Shown here: positions 15,748-28,324 of the stretch, in pieces
Layout of the letters: each line of letters begins with the position of its first letter
Position numbering within the stretch: position 1 is the first letter of the stretch
DNA from: Thiorhodovibrio litoralis
GTDB lineage: Bacteria; Pseudomonadota; Gammaproteobacteria; Chromatiales; Chromatiaceae
Assembly (NCBI RefSeq): GCF_033954455.1
Contig: NZ_CP121473.1
Span: forward strand, 5,070,501 to 5,134,500
Length of the DNA: 64,000 bases
Reading direction: 5' to 3'
Program-made: the position numbers and the translations under genes
The notes under the pieces: model-generated
Seen by the model: the letters and a program-made list of their open reading frames with translations, nothing else
What the model was told of the DNA's origin: nothing
Database searches by the model: none

Positions 15748-18120
15748 TTAGCCCTGTTCAGCGAGATAGAGCCAGGTATCCACAACGGTATCAGGGTTCA
15801 GTGACACACTGCTGATACCCTGCTTGACCAACCAGTCGGCCAGGTCGGCATGATCGGACGGCCCCTGGCCGCAGATACCCACATACTTGCCTCGGGCCTT
15901 GCAGGCAGTGATAGCCAGTTCGAGCATCTTTTTCACCGCAGGGTCGCGCTCGTCGAAATATTCCGCCACCAGGCTGGAGTCGCGGTCGAGGCCCAGGGTG
16001 AGCTGGGTCATATCGTTGGAGCCGATGGAGAAGCCGTCGAAATACTCGAGGAACTCATCGGCCAGCACGGCGTTGGAAGGAATCTCGCACATCATGATGA
16101 GCTTGAGATCCTTCTCACCACGCTTCAGCCCTTGGGCGGCCAGGGCCTCGGTGACGCCCTTGGCCTGACCCAGCGTGCGCACGAAGGGGATCATGACTTG
16201 CACATTGGTCAGCCCCATGGTCTCGCGCACGGTGCGCAGAGCCTCGCATTCCATTGCGAAGCAATCCTGGAAATCCGGCGAGAGATAACGCCCGGCGCCG
16301 CGGAAGCCGATCATGGGGTTCTCTTCATGCGGCTCATAGCGCGGACCGGCTATCAGATTGGCGTATTCGTTGGACTTGAAATCTGACATGCGCACAATGA
16401 CCGGATTGGGCGCAAAGGCCGCGGCCAGGGTCGAAATCCCTTCGACCAGGCGCATCACAAAGAACTCACGCGGTCCCGGATAGGCGGCGATGCGCGGGGC
16501 GATCTCGGCCTTGAGATCAGCCGGCAGGCTGTCGTATTCCAGCAGCGCCTTGGGATGGATGCCAATCATGTTATTGATGATGAATTCCAGCCGCGCCAGG
16601 CCGACGCCGGCATTGGGCGTGCTGGCAAAGGCGAAGGCGCGCTCCGGGTTGCCGACATTCATCATCACCTTGACCGGGACCTCGGGCATCTTCTCGAGCT
16701 CAATACGCTTGTGCTCGAACTCCAGCAAACCCTGATAGACATAGCCAGTGTCACCCTCGGCGCATGAGACGGTCACCTCGGCGCCCTCGGCAATGCGATC
16801 GGTCGCGTCGTTGCAGCCGACCACTGCCGGCACGCCCAGCTCGCGCGCGATAATGGCGGCATGACAGGTGCGCCCGCCGCGATTGGTGACAATTGCCGCC
16901 GCGCGCTTCATCACCGGCTCCCAGTCCGGGTCGGTCATGTCGGCGACCAACACATCGCCGGCCTTGACCTGATCCATCTGGGAGAGGGATGTCACCACCC
17001 GCGCACGCCCGGCACCGATGCGGTTGCCGATGCTGCGCCCGCTGGCAATCACACTGCCGGATTGGCGTAGCTGATAGCGCTCAATCACGCCGCCGGTGCG
17101 GCTCTGAACCGTCTCTGGGCGCGCCTGCACCACATAGAGCTGGCCGTCGTTGCCATCCTTGGCCCATTCGATGTCCATCGGCCGACCGTAGTGCTGTTCG
17201 ATCAGCACCGCCTGGCGGGCGAGCGCCTCAGCTTCCTCATCAGTGATGCAGAAGCGCTGGCGCATATCCTCGGGCACATCCTCGGTGCGCACCGGCGCTT
17301 TGCTGCCGGACTCGGCATAGACCATGCGCACAGCTTTGTCCCCCACGCCACGGCGCAGCACCGCCGGGCGCCCGGCCGCCAGCGTGGGCTTGTGAACATA
17401 GAATTCATCGGGGTTGACCGCGCCTTGCACCACCATCTCACCCAGGCCATAGCTTGCGGTAATGAAGACCGCATCGCGAAAGCCGGATTCGGTATCGAGC
17501 GTGAACATCACACCGCTCGCGGCCAGATCGGAGCGCACCATGCGCTGAACGCCAGCGGAGAGCGCCACCTCGGCGTGGGTGAAACCCTGATGGACTCGGT
17601 AGGAAATGGCGCGATCGTTGTACAGGGAGGCGAAAACCTCCTTGATGGCATGCTTGATGTTGTCGAGCCCCTGCACGTTCAGGAAGGTCTCCTGCTGCCC
17701 GGCGAAGGAGGCATCCGGCAGATCCTCGGCAGTGGCTGATGAGCGCACAGCCCAGGAGGCCTCACCAGGTCCCGAGCCGGCATCGGCAGTCAGGGTGGCA
17801 TAGGCCGCGTCGATGGCCTGTTCCAGCGCTGACGGGAAAGGCTGCTCCATGATCCAGCCACGGATGCGCGGGCCGGCCTCGCTCAAGGCAGCGATGTCCT
17901 CGACATCCAGGCTCTCAAGCTCAGCGGCAATTTTCTCATCCAGCCCATCGACAGCGAGAAAATCCCGATAGGCCTGGGCGGTGGTGGCAAAACCGCCTGG
18001 CACTCGCACCCCGACCTTGGTCAGATGCTGGATCATCTCGCCCAGGGAAGCATTCTTGCCGCCCACCACGGGCACATCGTTCATGCCCAGTTCGCTCAAC
18101 CACCGCACGCTTTCAGTCAT
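15748..18120 (-). CDS. ppsA: Phosphoenolpyruvate synthase
   Basis: Converts pyruvate + ATP + H2O to PEP + AMP + Pi. The 790-residue protein has the three expected domains: N-terminal ATP-grasp-like nucleotide domain (about 1-360, with [11 protein letters not shown] near residue 21), the central phosphohistidine domain with [18 protein letters not shown] near residue 420, and a C-terminal TIM-barrel PEP/pyruvate domain (about 480-790) with [11 protein letters not shown] and the [18 protein letters not shown] cysteine block. The length matches E. coli PpsA (792). It is transcribed alone, convergent with the carbonic anhydrase gene. Confidence 0.97.
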   Translation of the reverse strand: MTESVRWLSELGMNDVPVVGGKNASLGEMIQHLTKVGVRVPGGFATTAQAYRDFLAVDGLDEKIAAELESLDVEDIAALSEAGPRIRGWIMEQPFPSALEQAIDAAYATLTADAGSGPGEASWAVRSSATAEDLPDASFAGQQETFLNVQGLDNIKHAIKEVFASLYNDRAISYRVHQGFTHAEVALSAGVQRMVRSDLAASGVMFTLDTESGFRDAVFITASYGLGEMVVQGAVNPDEFYVHKPTLAAGRPAVLRRGVGDKAVRMVYAESGSKAPVRTEDVPEDMRQRFCITDEEAEALARQAVLIEQHYGRPMDIEWAKDGNDGQLYVVQARPETVQSRTGGVIERYQLRQSGSVIASGRSIGNRIGAGRARVVTSLSQMDQVKAGDVLVADMTDPDWEPVMKRAAAIVTNRGGRTCHAAIIARELGVPAVVGCNDATDRIAEGAEVTVSCAEGDTGYVYQGLLEFEHKRIELEKMPEVPVKVMMNVGNPERAFAFASTPNAGVGLARLEFIINNMIGIHPKALLEYDSLPADLKAEIAPRIAAYPGPREFFVMRLVEGISTLAAAFAPNPVIVRMSDFKSNEYANLIAGPRYEPHEENPMIGFRGAGRYLSPDFQDCFAMECEALRTVRETMGLTNVQVMIPFVRTLGQAKGVTEALAAQGLKRGEKDLKLIMMCEIPSNAVLADEFLEYFDGFSIGSNDMTQLTLGLDRDSSLVAEYFDERDPAVKKMLELAITACKARGKYVGICGQGPSDHADLADWLVKQGISSVSLNPDTVVDTWLYLAEQG

Positions 18121-18694
18121 CGACAGTCACCTCAGAGCCTGGCCCGCGATCACTCGCATCCTGACCACGCTTTTGGCCCGCACCCTAAGGGCGCAGGCAT
18201 TCAGTGTCATAGCGGCGACCGCAACCAGCAGCGGCATACCGCTCCCCAAAAGGCGCAATATAACGCAGAAGCTCGGGTTGAGAACGCTAGAAAGGTGCCA
18301 TCAGAGCAGAAGCCCTCAGCAACATCAAAGGAGAGCTGACGTTGAATACAGCTCCATTCGGCTCACAGCAGCCCAAACCAAAAGGCGCAACCACCAGCGA
18401 TGAAGTGGAATAGGGTGACACCGGCAAGGTTGCGGTTTCGGAGGTAAAAGAGCCCGAAAACCACGCTGCTGACCAGCGTGAGGATCACGGCAGCGAAACC
18501 GAAATGCAGGTGAAACAATCCGAACAGCGAGGACGTGAACGGATGGTCACGAGCGCCGGGACAAATTGGATGACAAAAAGCCTTTAGAAAGGCAGTGATC
18601 TTGTTGACGAACTCTTTTCAGAAGACGAGCATTTGCTCCGTCTTTTGCAAAAATCCTGTCAAACAATCATCTTGAAGTTTTCATGGTGAGCGAT
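18121..18694. other. Intergenic region ppsA-hybrid kinase with gene remnant
   Basis: This 574-base gap begins with the ppsA upstream region (18121-18360), in which I see no clear motif. It contains a decayed CPBP-protease fragment at 18363-18560 and ends with about 130 bases of unassigned sequence before the stop of the large kinase gene. Confidence 0.55.
18363..18560 (-). pseudogene. CPBP-family intramembrane protease, C-terminal remnant
   Basis: On the minus strand an open frame ending at a TGA (18363-18365) reads TSSLFGLFHLHFGF, then VVFGLFYLRNRNLAGVTLFH and FIAGGCAFWF. This is the C-terminal part of a CPBP (Abi/CAAX-protease-like) membrane protease: the SSLLFGLFHL-type histidine motif and the YLRTRNLLAPILxH-type helix. 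The upstream half with the EExxxR motif is missing and the frame is closed by a stop about 70 bases further upstream. It appears to be a truncated relic. The identification rests on motif memory. Confidence 0.6.
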
Positions 18695-21600
18695 CTATTC
18701 GCGGTCCGATGACGATGCCCCTGGCAAGGAGTCGATCGCTTGCAACGCAGTGTCGGCTGCTTGGCGCAAGGCGGCAAGGCATTCCTGAATATTCGCCGAT
18801 CCTTGCGTTTTGGCAGCGGCATCGATGGCCTGTTCGAGTTGCTGAGCGGCTTGACTCAAGGCGACCGCACCGGCGTTGGCGGCGGTGCCTTTCAGCCGAT
18901 GCGTGCCTTCTCGCACGGCTGGCCAATCCTCATCGGATACCGCTGTTTCGATTGCGGCCATGCCGTCCCTCACCGCCTTGGCGAAAAAACGCAAGAATTC
19001 GGCCAGCTCTTCGGGGTTCTCAAACAGCTTGTTCAAGCCCTCCAGCTCAAAGCCAGACAGAGACAGTGGATTGTCCTGATCATCGGCGCGGGGTTCGCCG
19101 ACGCTGGCTGGGGACGCGGTCGATTCCGCCTCATCTGGGTGACTGGCCTGCGGCAACCACTGTGTTAGTGTCGCCTCCAGGCTTTGAAGACTGATGGGCT
19201 TCGGTAACAGGGCAGTGAACCCCGCAGCGGCAATGCGCTCGCGCTCGGCTTCAGTGACGCCCGCGGTCAGGGCAATCACGGGCAACTCAGCCCATTCAGG
19301 TTGTTGGCGAATCTGGTGGGTGGCGGTCAATCCGTCCATACCAGGCATTTGAATATCCATTAGCACCAGGTCGTAGGCAACCTCCCTCAACCGCGCCAAA
19401 GCCTGGGAGCCATCGGCGACCAGATCATACTCGACATCGAGCAAATTGAGCATCTTGCCGATGACCCGTTGATTGACGGCCTGGTCTTCCGCCACAAGCA
19501 CGCGGGCGGAGCGGAAGTTCACCGGGTGATCGGCCGTCCTCGCGGCGGTTTGCGGAACCTCCTGGCCGCGTTCCAGCAGGAGGGTGAAGTGAAACTGACT
19601 GCCTTGCCCGGGCTGGCTGGTGACATCCAGGTGTCCGCCCATCAATTCCACCAAGCGCCGGCTGATGCTGAGTCCCAGGCCAGTGCCGCCAAACCGCCGC
19701 GCGATGCTGGAGTCGCCCTGGCTAAACGGCTTGAACAGTTGCGCGATGGTCTCGGCGTCCATCCCGAGGCCAGTATCTTCCACGCAGAAGCGCAGCTGCA
19801 CCGCCTGACCGGTATCGGCAAGCACCTCAACCGACAGCCGCACCCCGCCGCGCTGGGTGAATTTGATGGCATTGCTGAGCAAATTGGACAACACCTGCTG
19901 CAGGCGCAGGGCATCGCCCTTGAGAACGTCCGGAACCCGGTGGTCGGCATCGATGACCAAGCTCAGGCCCTTGTTGAGCGCGCTGGGGCCGAACAAGGAC
20001 TGCACTGCCTCGAGCAGGGCCGGCACCTTGAAAGCGGCTTGCTCCAATTGCAACTCGCCGGCCTCAATTTTGGCCTGGTCGAGAATGTCGTTGAGCAGGC
20101 CGAGCAGCGAGCGGCCGGACAGATGCAGGTGCTCGAGGTCGTCATGTACCTCGGGGTCGCGTGTCTTGTGCAGGGCGATTTCAGCCAGCCCAAGAATGCC
20201 GTTCATGGGCGTGCGAATCTCGTGACTCATCTGCGCGAGGAAGGTGCTTTTTGCCCGTGCGCTCTGTTCGGCCAACTCGCGGGCACGTTCAATGTCGGTG
20301 ACATCGTAAAAGCTGACCAGCGTCAGCTCCGCGAAAGAGTCGCCAAGCGTGGTCGCGCTGATCTGGACGCTGAGGGCACGAGCGTCCTTGGCGCGGATCT
20401 TGGCTTCCACGGGAATGAAAGGCGCGCCGGTGCGCCGATGCTCGGCAATGCGCGCTTGCCAGGTGTCCATGACCCATTGGCGGTAGTCGGCGTCCGGGTA
20501 GGCCAGCGGCCACCAGTGCGCCAGCGTCGGCACGTCGGTCAACGCATAGCCAAAGGTCGCGGTGAAAGCGGGATTCAGATAGGTGATGCGCTCCGGGGCC
20601 TCATTGAGGGCAAACGGGATTGGGGATGCGTCGATGATGGCGCGCGCATGCGCCTCGCTGCGCTGGAGGGCCTGCTCGGCGGCCTTGCGCTCGGTGATGT
20701 CGACAAATGCGACCACCGCGCCGTAATCCGGGTGGTTGGTTGGCATCGCGCTGACTGACAGCCAGACGCCCCCATCCGCGACCGCAACCCCGATTTCGAC
20801 ATCGCGGATGGTGCGACCCTCGCGCAGGGCTTGTGCGGCGGGATAGTCCTCGGGTGCGATGACGCAGCCGTCGGGATGGATCAACTGCCATTCGGGGCTG
20901 TCATGGCGGCGCCGCAGATGTGCTTCGCGGGTCAGCCCAAGCAGATCCTCGGCGGCCCGGTTGCAATCGACAACCTGACCCCCGGGGTCGGTGATCGAGA
21001 CACCGATGGGCAGCAGGTCGAAAATGGTGCGCAGCTTGGCCTCGGACCCTTGCAGCGCGGCGGTGCGCTCCGCCACGCGCCGCTCGAGCTGAGTGCGTTC
21101 TTGCTCGAGCGCAAGACGCGCTTCATGGGCGTCGGTGACATCATGCAAGCTGACCACCAACCCGACCACCTCGCCATCGAGCCAGAAGGGCTCGTAGCGA
21201 ATGTCGAGATGGTGCCGGCGGCCATCGGGGTGCGTCATCTCATCGCGGAAATGCCGACGCTCTCCCGCCAGGGCGGCTTGCAGCTCCGGCAGCGCGCGGG
21301 TGTAGGCATCCTCGCCAAGCATCTCGCGCAAATGCATCCCTTGCAGCTGGGCGGGCGCGCATTGGCGCAGTGCCGCGTAGGCCGGGTTGGCCACCTGAAC
21401 GCGAAGCTGACAATCCAGAAACGCCAGTCCTTCGCTGGAGGTCTCGACAATCTGCTGGGAGCGGCGTAAGTGCAGCTCGGTTTCTTTCAGCGCGCTGATA
21501 TCTTCGCTGAACAAGCCGATGCCACCGACCGCGCCAGTGCTGTCGCGCCACGGGCAGACCACCCAGTGAATCCACCGCACCCGCCCGTCGGTGCGTTCGA

Positions 21601-23296
21601 AGGGCTCCCCTTCGCCGGCGATGGTCTCGCCGGCGAGCGCGCGCTGATGAATGTGTTTCCACTGCTCGGGGATTTCCGGGAAAACCTCGAAGTGACAGCG
21701 GCCAATCAGACAGGTGTCGCCCAGGCCATAGTCTTGGCGCCACCGTCGACTACAGGCGATGTAGGTCATGTCGCGATCGAACATGGCCAGTGCAGCGGGT
21801 GCGTGCTCAATGAGCAGCTCCAGCTGTGCTTGGCGCTCCTCGGCGACGGCCTCGGCCTGCTTGCGGGCGGTGATTTCCATCGCCGTGCCAGTGATGCGAA
21901 CCGGCGCGCCGGCGGGGTCGCGAAGCAATTGCGCCTGCGCCAGAATCCAATGCAGGCTGCCGTCGGGCCAGACGACGCGGAATTCGTGGTAGAGGGGGGT
22001 GCCCTCGGTCTCCGCGCGGGCGACGGCGGCTTCGAGCGCGGCACGGTCATCGGGATGCACGCGGCAAAAAGCGGTCACGGTGGAACCGTCGAACTCGCCG
22101 GGCGCGAAACCAAACAGCCGTTCATGATGCCAGGACCAGGCCAGCCGGCGAGTTTTCAGGTCCCAGTCCCAGAGTCCGAGCTTGGCCGCGTCACTGGCCA
22201 AGCGCAGGCGTTCCGCGCTGGTGCGCCGCTCGCGGATGGCGTCGGAGCGCCAGCGAAGCATCACGAAAACGCCCGCGGTCAGGAGCAGTCCGACAAGCAG
22301 CACAACCGGCGGGGCCATAAACAACGACTGGGGCGGGTTTGTGGCGGCGCCGTGCAAGACAAAGCGTCGCCCGGCGGCGGTGAATTCACGGCTATAAGCG
22401 TCCGGATCGGTGATGAGTGTCGCGGCATCCGGCGCGGGCGTTTCGGATGCAAGGCGGCTGGGATGCAGGTGCAACACGCCTGCCTGGTTGGATACGCTCG
22501 CTGACAGCTCGGCATCGGAGAGCGCGAAATTGACCGGCTGCGCGGGCAGCGCTCCCAGCACGCTGTCCATCAAATCGCTTATGCGCAGGACGATCACGGC
22601 GAAGCCCTCGACATGCGTGCAGGGCGCCGCCGAGGCTGGTACCTCGATCTGACCAACGCGCCTTTGTGGGGCGAACAGGATGATCGCGCGCTGGGTGCCG
22701 GTCTCCTGAACCAGCGTCAATGGGGCACTGGCGACGGGCTGGCCGCTTGCGCAAGCGGCTGTCAGCGCGGCATGGCGCAGGGATTCAGAGCCGAGATCAT
22801 AGCCCAGCGCGGCTTCATTGCCGGCCATGGGTTCGATGCGCAGCACAGGGAAGTAGACGTCTCTGGCGTCCGCCGGCTGTAATTGGCCGTCCACGCGCTC
22901 GCGGATGCGGAAATTGTCCAGGCCGTCGGCGCGCGCCCGGGCCTCGATGCGCTGCCGGTCACTGGCGCCCACACGAGGTGCCCATTCAATCGCCTGGATC
23001 GCCGAGTGGCGATCGAGGATGGCGCGGGAAAACCGGCTGAACTCGTCCGGGCGCACTTCATCGGAGGCCTCATAGAACCGTGCCAGGATCAGTGCATCGA
23101 CCGCGAAATGGTCCAGGTTGGTGCGCAGCGCTTCTGCTGTTGTTTCAACGCGCTCGCGCGTCAGCTCGGCCAAACGGCGTTGTCCCCACTGCCAGTCGAG
23201 CGCGGCAACGGCAACACTGAGAAGGGCGCCAAGGATCAGCGCGAACCATGCGAGCGAGTGAGAAGGATGCGGCGGTGTTGAGGCGGCGTGTCGCAT
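18695..23296 (-). CDS. CHASE-domain hybrid sensor histidine kinase with five PAS domains, receiver and Hpt
   Basis: Membrane-bound phosphorelay kinase of 1533 residues. One membrane segment lies near residues 14-34, then a periplasmic CHASE sensor (about 75-265, with [19 protein letters not shown] and [20 protein letters not shown]), and a second membrane segment near 325-345. Five PAS domains follow (about 365-480, 490-605, 615-735, 755-875, 885-1005). The kinase core has the phospho-acceptor H1025 ([15 protein letters not shown]) and a HATPase with the G boxes ENTGLGMD-like [20 protein letters not shown] and [11 protein letters not shown] receiver has D1314 ([13 protein letters not shown]), and a C-terminal Hpt has H1466 (THRLKGTAA). 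All phosphorelay residues are present. CHASE domains in plants and bacteria bind small extracellular ligands; the ligand here is unknown. No cognate regulator is adjacent. Confidence 0.93.
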   Translation of the reverse strand: MRHAASTPPHPSHSLAWFALILGALLSVAVAALDWQWGQRRLAELTRERVETTAEALRTNLDHFAVDALILARFYEASDEVRPDEFSRFSRAILDRHSAIQAIEWAPRVGASDRQRIEARARADGLDNFRIRERVDGQLQPADARDVYFPVLRIEPMAGNEAALGYDLGSESLRHAALTAACASGQPVASAPLTLVQETGTQRAIILFAPQRRVGQIEVPASAAPCTHVEGFAVIVLRISDLMDSVLGALPAQPVNFALSDAELSASVSNQAGVLHLHPSRLASETPAPDAATLITDPDAYSREFTAAGRRFVLHGAATNPPQSLFMAPPVVLLVGLLLTAGVFVMLRWRSDAIRERRTSAERLRLASDAAKLGLWDWDLKTRRLAWSWHHERLFGFAPGEFDGSTVTAFCRVHPDDRAALEAAVARAETEGTPLYHEFRVVWPDGSLHWILAQAQLLRDPAGAPVRITGTAMEITARKQAEAVAEERQAQLELLIEHAPAALAMFDRDMTYIACSRRWRQDYGLGDTCLIGRCHFEVFPEIPEQWKHIHQRALAGETIAGEGEPFERTDGRVRWIHWVVCPWRDSTGAVGGIGLFSEDISALKETELHLRRSQQIVETSSEGLAFLDCQLRVQVANPAYAALRQCAPAQLQGMHLREMLGEDAYTRALPELQAALAGERRHFRDEMTHPDGRRHHLDIRYEPFWLDGEVVGLVVSLHDVTDAHEARLALEQERTQLERRVAERTAALQGSEAKLRTIFDLLPIGVSITDPGGQVVDCNRAAEDLLGLTREAHLRRRHDSPEWQLIHPDGCVIAPEDYPAAQALREGRTIRDVEIGVAVADGGVWLSVSAMPTNHPDYGAVVAFVDITERKAAEQALQRSEAHARAIIDASPIPFALNEAPERITYLNPAFTATFGYALTDVPTLAHWWPLAYPDADYRQWVMDTWQARIAEHRRTGAPFIPVEAKIRAKDARALSVQISATTLGDSFAELTLVSFYDVTDIERARELAEQSARAKSTFLAQMSHEIRTPMNGILGLAEIALHKTRDPEVHDDLEHLHLSGRSLLGLLNDILDQAKIEAGELQLEQAAFKVPALLEAVQSLFGPSALNKGLSLVIDADHRVPDVLKGDALRLQQVLSNLLSNAIKFTQRGGVRLSVEVLADTGQAVQLRFCVEDTGLGMDAETIAQLFKPFSQGDSSIARRFGGTGLGLSISRRLVELMGGHLDVTSQPGQGSQFHFTLLLERGQEVPQTAARTADHPVNFRSARVLVAEDQAVNQRVIGKMLNLLDVEYDLVADGSQALARLREVAYDLVLMDIQMPGMDGLTATHQIRQQPEWAELPVIALTAGVTEAERERIAAAGFTALLPKPISLQSLEATLTQWLPQASHPDEAESTASPASVGEPRADDQDNPLSLSGFELEGLNKLFENPEELAEFLRFFAKAVRDGMAAIETAVSDEDWPAVREGTHRLKGTAANAGAVALSQAAQQLEQAIDAAAKTQGSANIQECLAALRQAADTALQAIDSLPGASSSDRE

Positions 23297-24444
23297 GGCA
23301 AAACTTCACGGATTGGAATGTGACAGTCAGCGAAAAGCGGAATTTGGCCCGAGGGTGAATGGGGCTCTCCTGGTAAGGCGGGCAATCAATAGCGCTCGGT
23401 GCGAACCTCTCGAACCCAGTGGCTGAACCAAAGACCGTGGACAGCTGATGACGCCGCAACGGCTTGAAAATACATTCCAAGCCTGTGGAATTCAAGCCGG
23501 CGGATCGGGATATTCGATGGCAAATTACCGCAAGGATTGCGCAGGACGAGTGGATGCAGTGCCATGAGTCACTGGCAGTTCGGTTCCTGAGATTGGACAA
23601 CGCATGTATGTGGAACTGCATCTGACTGAACACCCTTTAGGGCGCAAAGAGAGGCGAGGCAACGCCGGCAATTTCGAGAACTGCCACCGCGATTGAGCAG
23701 ACCGGTCAGCCCGTCGGCAAGAAGAATAAATGCCGTCACGGCCAGGAAGATGCGCGTGCTGGTTGAATGAATGTTCGACACGCCGCTGTTGCTGTTTTTC
23801 CTCACGAAGGCGCGGATTATGCGTGAAGATCCGGGGTCGTGATGGCGGCAAAAAATCAATGTCGCACCTTGTCCAGCGTCATCAACCGCGGTATACCACA
23901 GGGTTGGAGGAGTTGCCGGTGGCGTATTGCTGGTGAGAGAGGTCTGCCAGTTGGCGTTTGTGGAGCCATCTCCCCAAAGCGCTTTCGAGCGAGTTTGTCG
24001 CTTCCCAGTTCGACCCGAAGCGGAAATAACAAGAAGCATGCTCCAAGCGCGGTTGCGTTGACGTTAGGAAATGAGCACCGAGAAGGACAAATGCTTGAAT
24101 GCTGGCGGGCTTGCGAGGAAACCCTGGAGTCGTCAATGGCAAACTTCAGGCCTGTGGGCCGCTCATGGAATGCCCAGAAGTCCGATAGTATGATCCCCGA
24201 GGCGAGCAGGGCCAGAGAGAATCTCGGCCGGAGTGCCATCGCTCCGCTGAGAGTCGTGCTTGGCTGGTTGCCAAACAGCGGTCATTGGAACAAGCCGATT
24301 GAACAGGCTTGATCGGCACGCGGAAGGTCGCGATGAAACATCGCGGCGAGCTGGTACTGATCGAACGCGCGGCTCATGCTTGCGTGCAATATCCCGTGAG
24401 CCTCGATACGCTCATTTAGCAAAATATCTGCCCGAGGCGCTTTG
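23297..24444. other. 1.15-kb region between two hybrid kinases, no convincing gene
   Basis: Several frames of 60-157 codons are open on both strands, but none has a recognisable domain or a good ribosome binding site. Two minus-strand stretches read like the start of an exported or membrane peptide (LRPRFSLALLASGIILSDFW near 24230-24180, and TRIFLAVTAFILLADGLTGL near 23750-23690), each followed by low-complexity sequence. The region may be decayed DNA. Confidence 0.45.
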
Positions 24445-27400
24445 GTGACATCCATGCCTTCCGTTCTGAATCATCGGCGAGCACGACAGTCGATGTTTGG
24501 TCTTCCCCCCTTGGTTCCCCTCACCCTAGCCCTGGCTGTCCTGGCTGTCCTGGCTGTCCTGGGTAATATCCTTAGCGTACCGGTGGCTTTCGGCGTCGTG
24601 TTCATCTTCGGCTCCGTCTTCGCCATGCTAGCGGTGGTCCTGCTGGGGCCGCTGCCGGCCACGCTCGTCGGATTCGCCGGTGGACTCTACACCTGGGTGC
24701 TCTGGGGTCACCCCTACGCGCTGGTCATCATGACACTCGAGCCTTTGGTGGTCGGTCTGATTTACTGGCGTTGGCGCGCCAACCTGGTACTCGCGGACAT
24801 GGGTTTCTGGTTGTTCCTGGGCGCGCCACTGGTCATCTTGTTCTACGGTCAGTTCATTGGCCTGCCGTGGCCGGCGGTGTTTCAGATCGCGCTCAAGCAA
24901 CCCTTGAACGGCGTGTTTAACGCCTTGCTGGCGGGGTTGCTGGTCATCGGCGCGCGCATGCTATGGCCCAAGTTCCAGATTCCAGGCAGTTTGCCTCTGA
25001 GTAACTTGATCTTCCATCTCTTACTGGTCGCTATTTTATTCGCGGGCAGTGTGCCACTCGTCTACCAGAGCGACCATCAACGCGCGGAGCTGGAGGAACG
25101 GCTGCGGATTGAATTGGCGGGCATTCTCGACCACGTGGCACTGCGCTTGGAACGGCAGGCCAGCGAAGGGCGCCTTGATTTTGACCTGGCGCTGGAGCGT
25201 GAGCGGCTCAGACCTGGGATGGGTCTTGCGGTGACTGATGCCGACGGCGAAGTGAAGGCCCGACGTGGTCAGCTGAGCACCCCGGCCGATGCCGGGGCTT
25301 CCTTGACCCCGCCGAACATGGAATTGGGGGTTTGGATGCCCGAGGGTGAGCTACCGCTGATGAAACGCTGGCAGCAAGGGCGTTATTGGCTGACCGCGCC
25401 GGTCTCGGTGCCGGGACTGGGGCAGGTGCTGGTGGAAGCACCGGCGGTACCCCTGGTGGCAGCCTTAGAGGTAAGCAGCCTAGCGCTCTTTGGTTTTCTT
25501 TTGCTCTTGCTGCTCATTGGTGTCTCGGTGGCGGCCCTGGTCAGCGACTGGCTCAGCCAGCCGCTGCGCGAGCTCGGGCTTCGTGGCGAACGCCTGAAGG
25601 ATACGGTGGCGCGAGGCGAGGAACCGCGACTGCCAACCAGTCCTCTGCGTGAGTACAACGACCTATCGATGCGCCTGGAATCCATGGCGCAGAGCCTGGC
25701 CGCAAGCTTTGCTGAACTGCGCGCCACCCAGGCCGGGCTCGAAGAACAGGTCGCGCAGCGCACGCGGGAGTTGGAGCAGCTCTCTCACGTCGCCCGTCAA
25801 ACGACCAATGGAGTCATCATCACCGACATCGACGGCCTGGTCCAGTGGGTGAACGAAGGATTCACGCGCATTTCAGGTTACTCGCTCGAGGAGATGCTCG
25901 GACGCAAACCAGGCGAAGTGTTGCAAGGCCCTCAAACCGATCCCGCAACCGTCGCGCGTATTCGCGAGGCTGTGGCTGGCCAGAAGCCCTTCAGCGAAAG
26001 CCTCATTAACTACACTCGCGATGGCAAGCCCTATTGGATCAAAATCGATTGCAATCCAATGACGGACGCCGAAGGTAAAGTCTACGGCGCCTTGGCCATC
26101 GAGTCAGACATCACCGCGCAAAAGTCCGCCGAGCAGGCGCTTCAGCAGAGCGAAGCGCGCACCAGCCGGGTGATGAACATCGTGCCGTCGGCCATCCTAT
26201 CGGTTGATGAGCAGGGGCGCATCGAACAGGCGAACGAACGCACGGAGCAGATTTTCGGTCATGCGCGCGCGGCGCTAATCGGTCAGCCGATCGAATTGCT
26301 GTTGCCGGAACGCTTGCGCGCGGTTCATAAACGGCAGCGCCAAGGCTTCGAGGCGGATCGCTCCATGCGTCTGATGGGCGTGGGCCGCAATCTCGTTGGC
26401 CTGCATCGGGATGGGCACGAGTTTCCGGTGGAGGTCGTACTCGCGCCCTTCACCGACGGCGAGCGCCAACTCGTGGTGGTCTCGGTGAACGACATCAGCG
26501 CGCGCAAGGCGGCCGAGGCGGTGCTGTTATCCGCCAAGCAGGAGGCGGAGGCCGCCGCCCAGATGGCAGCGGCGGCGAACCGCGCCAAGAGCGAGTTCCT
26601 GGCCAACATGAGCCACGAGATCCGCACACCGATGAACGCGGTGATGGGCCTCGCCCAGCTGCTACTCGATACCGAGCTCAGCACACGTCAGCGCGACTAT
26701 CTCACCAAGATGGACAACGCCTCCCGTTCCCTGCTTGGTATCCTCAACGATATCCTCGACTACTCCAAGATCGAGGCCGGCAAGCTGGATCTGGAAACCG
26801 TCGAGATTGATCTCGACGCGTTGCTCAGCGGCCTGTCCGACCTCTTCGGCCTGGCCGCTAAGGACAAAGGGCTCGGGCTCATTCTCGAGCGCGAGCCGGA
26901 CATCCCCCCGGTGCTGATCGGCGACCCGCTGCGCCTGCGCCAGGTCATCAACAACCTGCTCAGCAATGCCATCAAATTCACCTCCGCGGGGCAGGTGCGC
27001 CTGACCTTGAGTCTGCTCGGGCGAGACGATGAGACCGTGACGCTCCAGGTCAGGGTCACCGACACCGGTATTGGCATGACCCCCGAGCAACTCGATCGCC
27101 TGTTCCAACCATTCGAACAAGCTGATACATCGACCACTCGTGAGTACGGAGGAACCGGGTTGGGCTTGACGATCCTCAAGCGCTTGGTCGAGATGATGGG
27201 CGGGGAGATCGCGGTGACGAGCGTCGCGGGTCAAGGCAGCAAGTTTGATGTCAAGATTCGGCTTGGCCTAGCCACTCCTGGGATCAGAGATCAAAGACCG
27301 ACTGGTTTGGCGACGGAGACCGCGATGACGCTCCAGTCCGCCGCGCCCATGGGTCAGGCCCGCGCTTTGCTGGTGGAGGATAACGCGATCAACCAGATGG

Positions 27401-28014
27401 TTGCAGGCGAGTTGCTTGAGAAGCTGGGCCTTGCCATGACTCTAGCGCGGGATGGTCACGAGGCCGTTGAGCTAGCGAGCACCCAGCGCTTTGACGTCAT
27501 TCTGATGGACCTACAAATGCCGAAAATGGACGGTCTAGAGGCAACACGCAGGATTCGCGCTTTGCCGCATGGTCGCAAGGTACCGATCATCGCCATGACC
27601 GCTGCCGCGATGCAGGCTGATCGCGACGCCTGCGCGGCTGTCGGCATGAATGCCTTCCTGTCCAAACCCATCCACTTTCCTGAGCTGACGGCAACTCTGA
27701 GGCACTTGATCGGATCAGGACTACTTGATGAAGAGGCGGCAGCCGAGAACGCATCCATGCCGCCGACAGGGTCTGTAACTGAGATGGCCGTGGATCAACA
27801 AGTGCTCGAGACCTTGCTGCGCAAGATCAAGGACCGGCTCGAGCGTTCTGAATTCATTCCGCCTGAATGGCTAGACGAGCTTGACATGATGTCGATTTCA
27901 CCCGAGATGCGCGATCCTGCCCACAAGCTGAAAAAATGCATTGAGACATTTGAGTATGAGGCAGCCAATCATGCGCTCGAGACCCTGGCGGCATGCGCCG
28001 GATTATCTTTGTGA
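24445..28014 (+). CDS. Multi-pass membrane hybrid histidine kinase with HAMP, two PAS domains and receiver
   Basis: Hybrid sensor kinase of about 1189 residues. I place the start at the GTG at 24445, seven bases after GAGG; an ATG at 24454 is the alternative. The N-terminal 180 residues hold about five membrane segments resembling a MASE-type integral sensor. A further segment is near 190-210, an extracytoplasmic loop follows, then a segment near 340-362 and a HAMP linker to about 420. PAS domains lie at about 440-560 ([20 protein letters not shown]) and 570-690. The kinase core has H724 ([15 protein letters not shown]) and a HATPase ending [19 protein letters not shown]. The receiver has D1022 ([13 protein letters not shown]). 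The last 80 residues have no clear domain, and there is no Hpt histidine, so an external phosphotransfer protein is expected. Confidence 0.92.
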   Translation: MTSMPSVLNHRRARQSMFGLPPLVPLTLALAVLAVLAVLGNILSVPVAFGVVFIFGSVFAMLAVVLLGPLPATLVGFAGGLYTWVLWGHPYALVIMTLEPLVVGLIYWRWRANLVLADMGFWLFLGAPLVILFYGQFIGLPWPAVFQIALKQPLNGVFNALLAGLLVIGARMLWPKFQIPGSLPLSNLIFHLLLVAILFAGSVPLVYQSDHQRAELEERLRIELAGILDHVALRLERQASEGRLDFDLALERERLRPGMGLAVTDADGEVKARRGQLSTPADAGASLTPPNMELGVWMPEGELPLMKRWQQGRYWLTAPVSVPGLGQVLVEAPAVPLVAALEVSSLALFGFLLLLLLIGVSVAALVSDWLSQPLRELGLRGERLKDTVARGEEPRLPTSPLREYNDLSMRLESMAQSLAASFAELRATQAGLEEQVAQRTRELEQLSHVARQTTNGVIITDIDGLVQWVNEGFTRISGYSLEEMLGRKPGEVLQGPQTDPATVARIREAVAGQKPFSESLINYTRDGKPYWIKIDCNPMTDAEGKVYGALAIESDITAQKSAEQALQQSEARTSRVMNIVPSAILSVDEQGRIEQANERTEQIFGHARAALIGQPIELLLPERLRAVHKRQRQGFEADRSMRLMGVGRNLVGLHRDGHEFPVEVVLAPFTDGERQLVVVSVNDISARKAAEAVLLSAKQEAEAAAQMAAAANRAKSEFLANMSHEIRTPMNAVMGLAQLLLDTELSTRQRDYLTKMDNASRSLLGILNDILDYSKIEAGKLDLETVEIDLDALLSGLSDLFGLAAKDKGLGLILEREPDIPPVLIGDPLRLRQVINNLLSNAIKFTSAGQVRLTLSLLGRDDETVTLQVRVTDTGIGMTPEQLDRLFQPFEQADTSTTREYGGTGLGLTILKRLVEMMGGEIAVTSVAGQGSKFDVKIRLGLATPGIRDQRPTGLATETAMTLQSAAPMGQARALLVEDNAINQMVAGELLEKLGLAMTLARDGHEAVELASTQRFDVILMDLQMPKMDGLEATRRIRALPHGRKVPIIAMTAAAMQADRDACAAVGMNAFLSKPIHFPELTATLRHLIGSGLLDEEAAAENASMPPTGSVTEMAVDQQVLETLLRKIKDRLERSEFIPPEWLDELDMMSISPEMRDPAHKLKKCIETFEYEAANHALETLAACAGLSL

Positions 28015-28115
28015 TCGGCACGGCACGGATGGACAATCCAATCGGACGAACAGTAAGCAATTCCCCTAGCGTAAGCCGGCACACTATCGCATGGGTCGGC
28101 TCACTGCCCTGCTTA

Positions 28116-28206
28116 TGTCAGCTTTTGGCCGGTAAGCGACCCCAACAGGTGTCGTCATAGATGCGGAAAATTCGCGAGCGGGTCGACCTAAGTCCTGGGG
28201 ACGGTT
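28116..28206 (+). repeat. 91-base direct repeat, copy 1
   Basis: About 81 of 91 positions match the copy at 29593-29683 in the same orientation, including an uninterrupted identical core of about 45 bases that begins at TGGCCGGTAAGCGACCCC and runs through ATGCGGAAAA. The two copies bracket the Gdt1-type exporter gene and the TerC remnant. No open frame in the repeat is recognisable. Confidence 0.85.
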
Positions 28207-28324
28207 ACTCGACCCACTCCAGCCACTGATGTCTCGGGGATAAGGGTCCGCTCTAGAGCGGCCAGCAGGCACTCGCTACGTCCACGATTTACATATACCT
28301 TCCCTGGATTGCCTGTCCCTGGAT

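Noticed and set aside
19469-20758. 429-codon plus-strand frame inside the CHASE kinase gene
   Set aside because: Antisense shadow of a GC-rich gene; the minus strand has clear kinase motifs over the same bases.
23569-24039. 156-codon minus-strand frame between the two hybrid kinases
   Set aside because: One hydrophobic stretch but otherwise Ser/Arg-rich, no ribosome site and no recognisable family; left as unassigned sequence.
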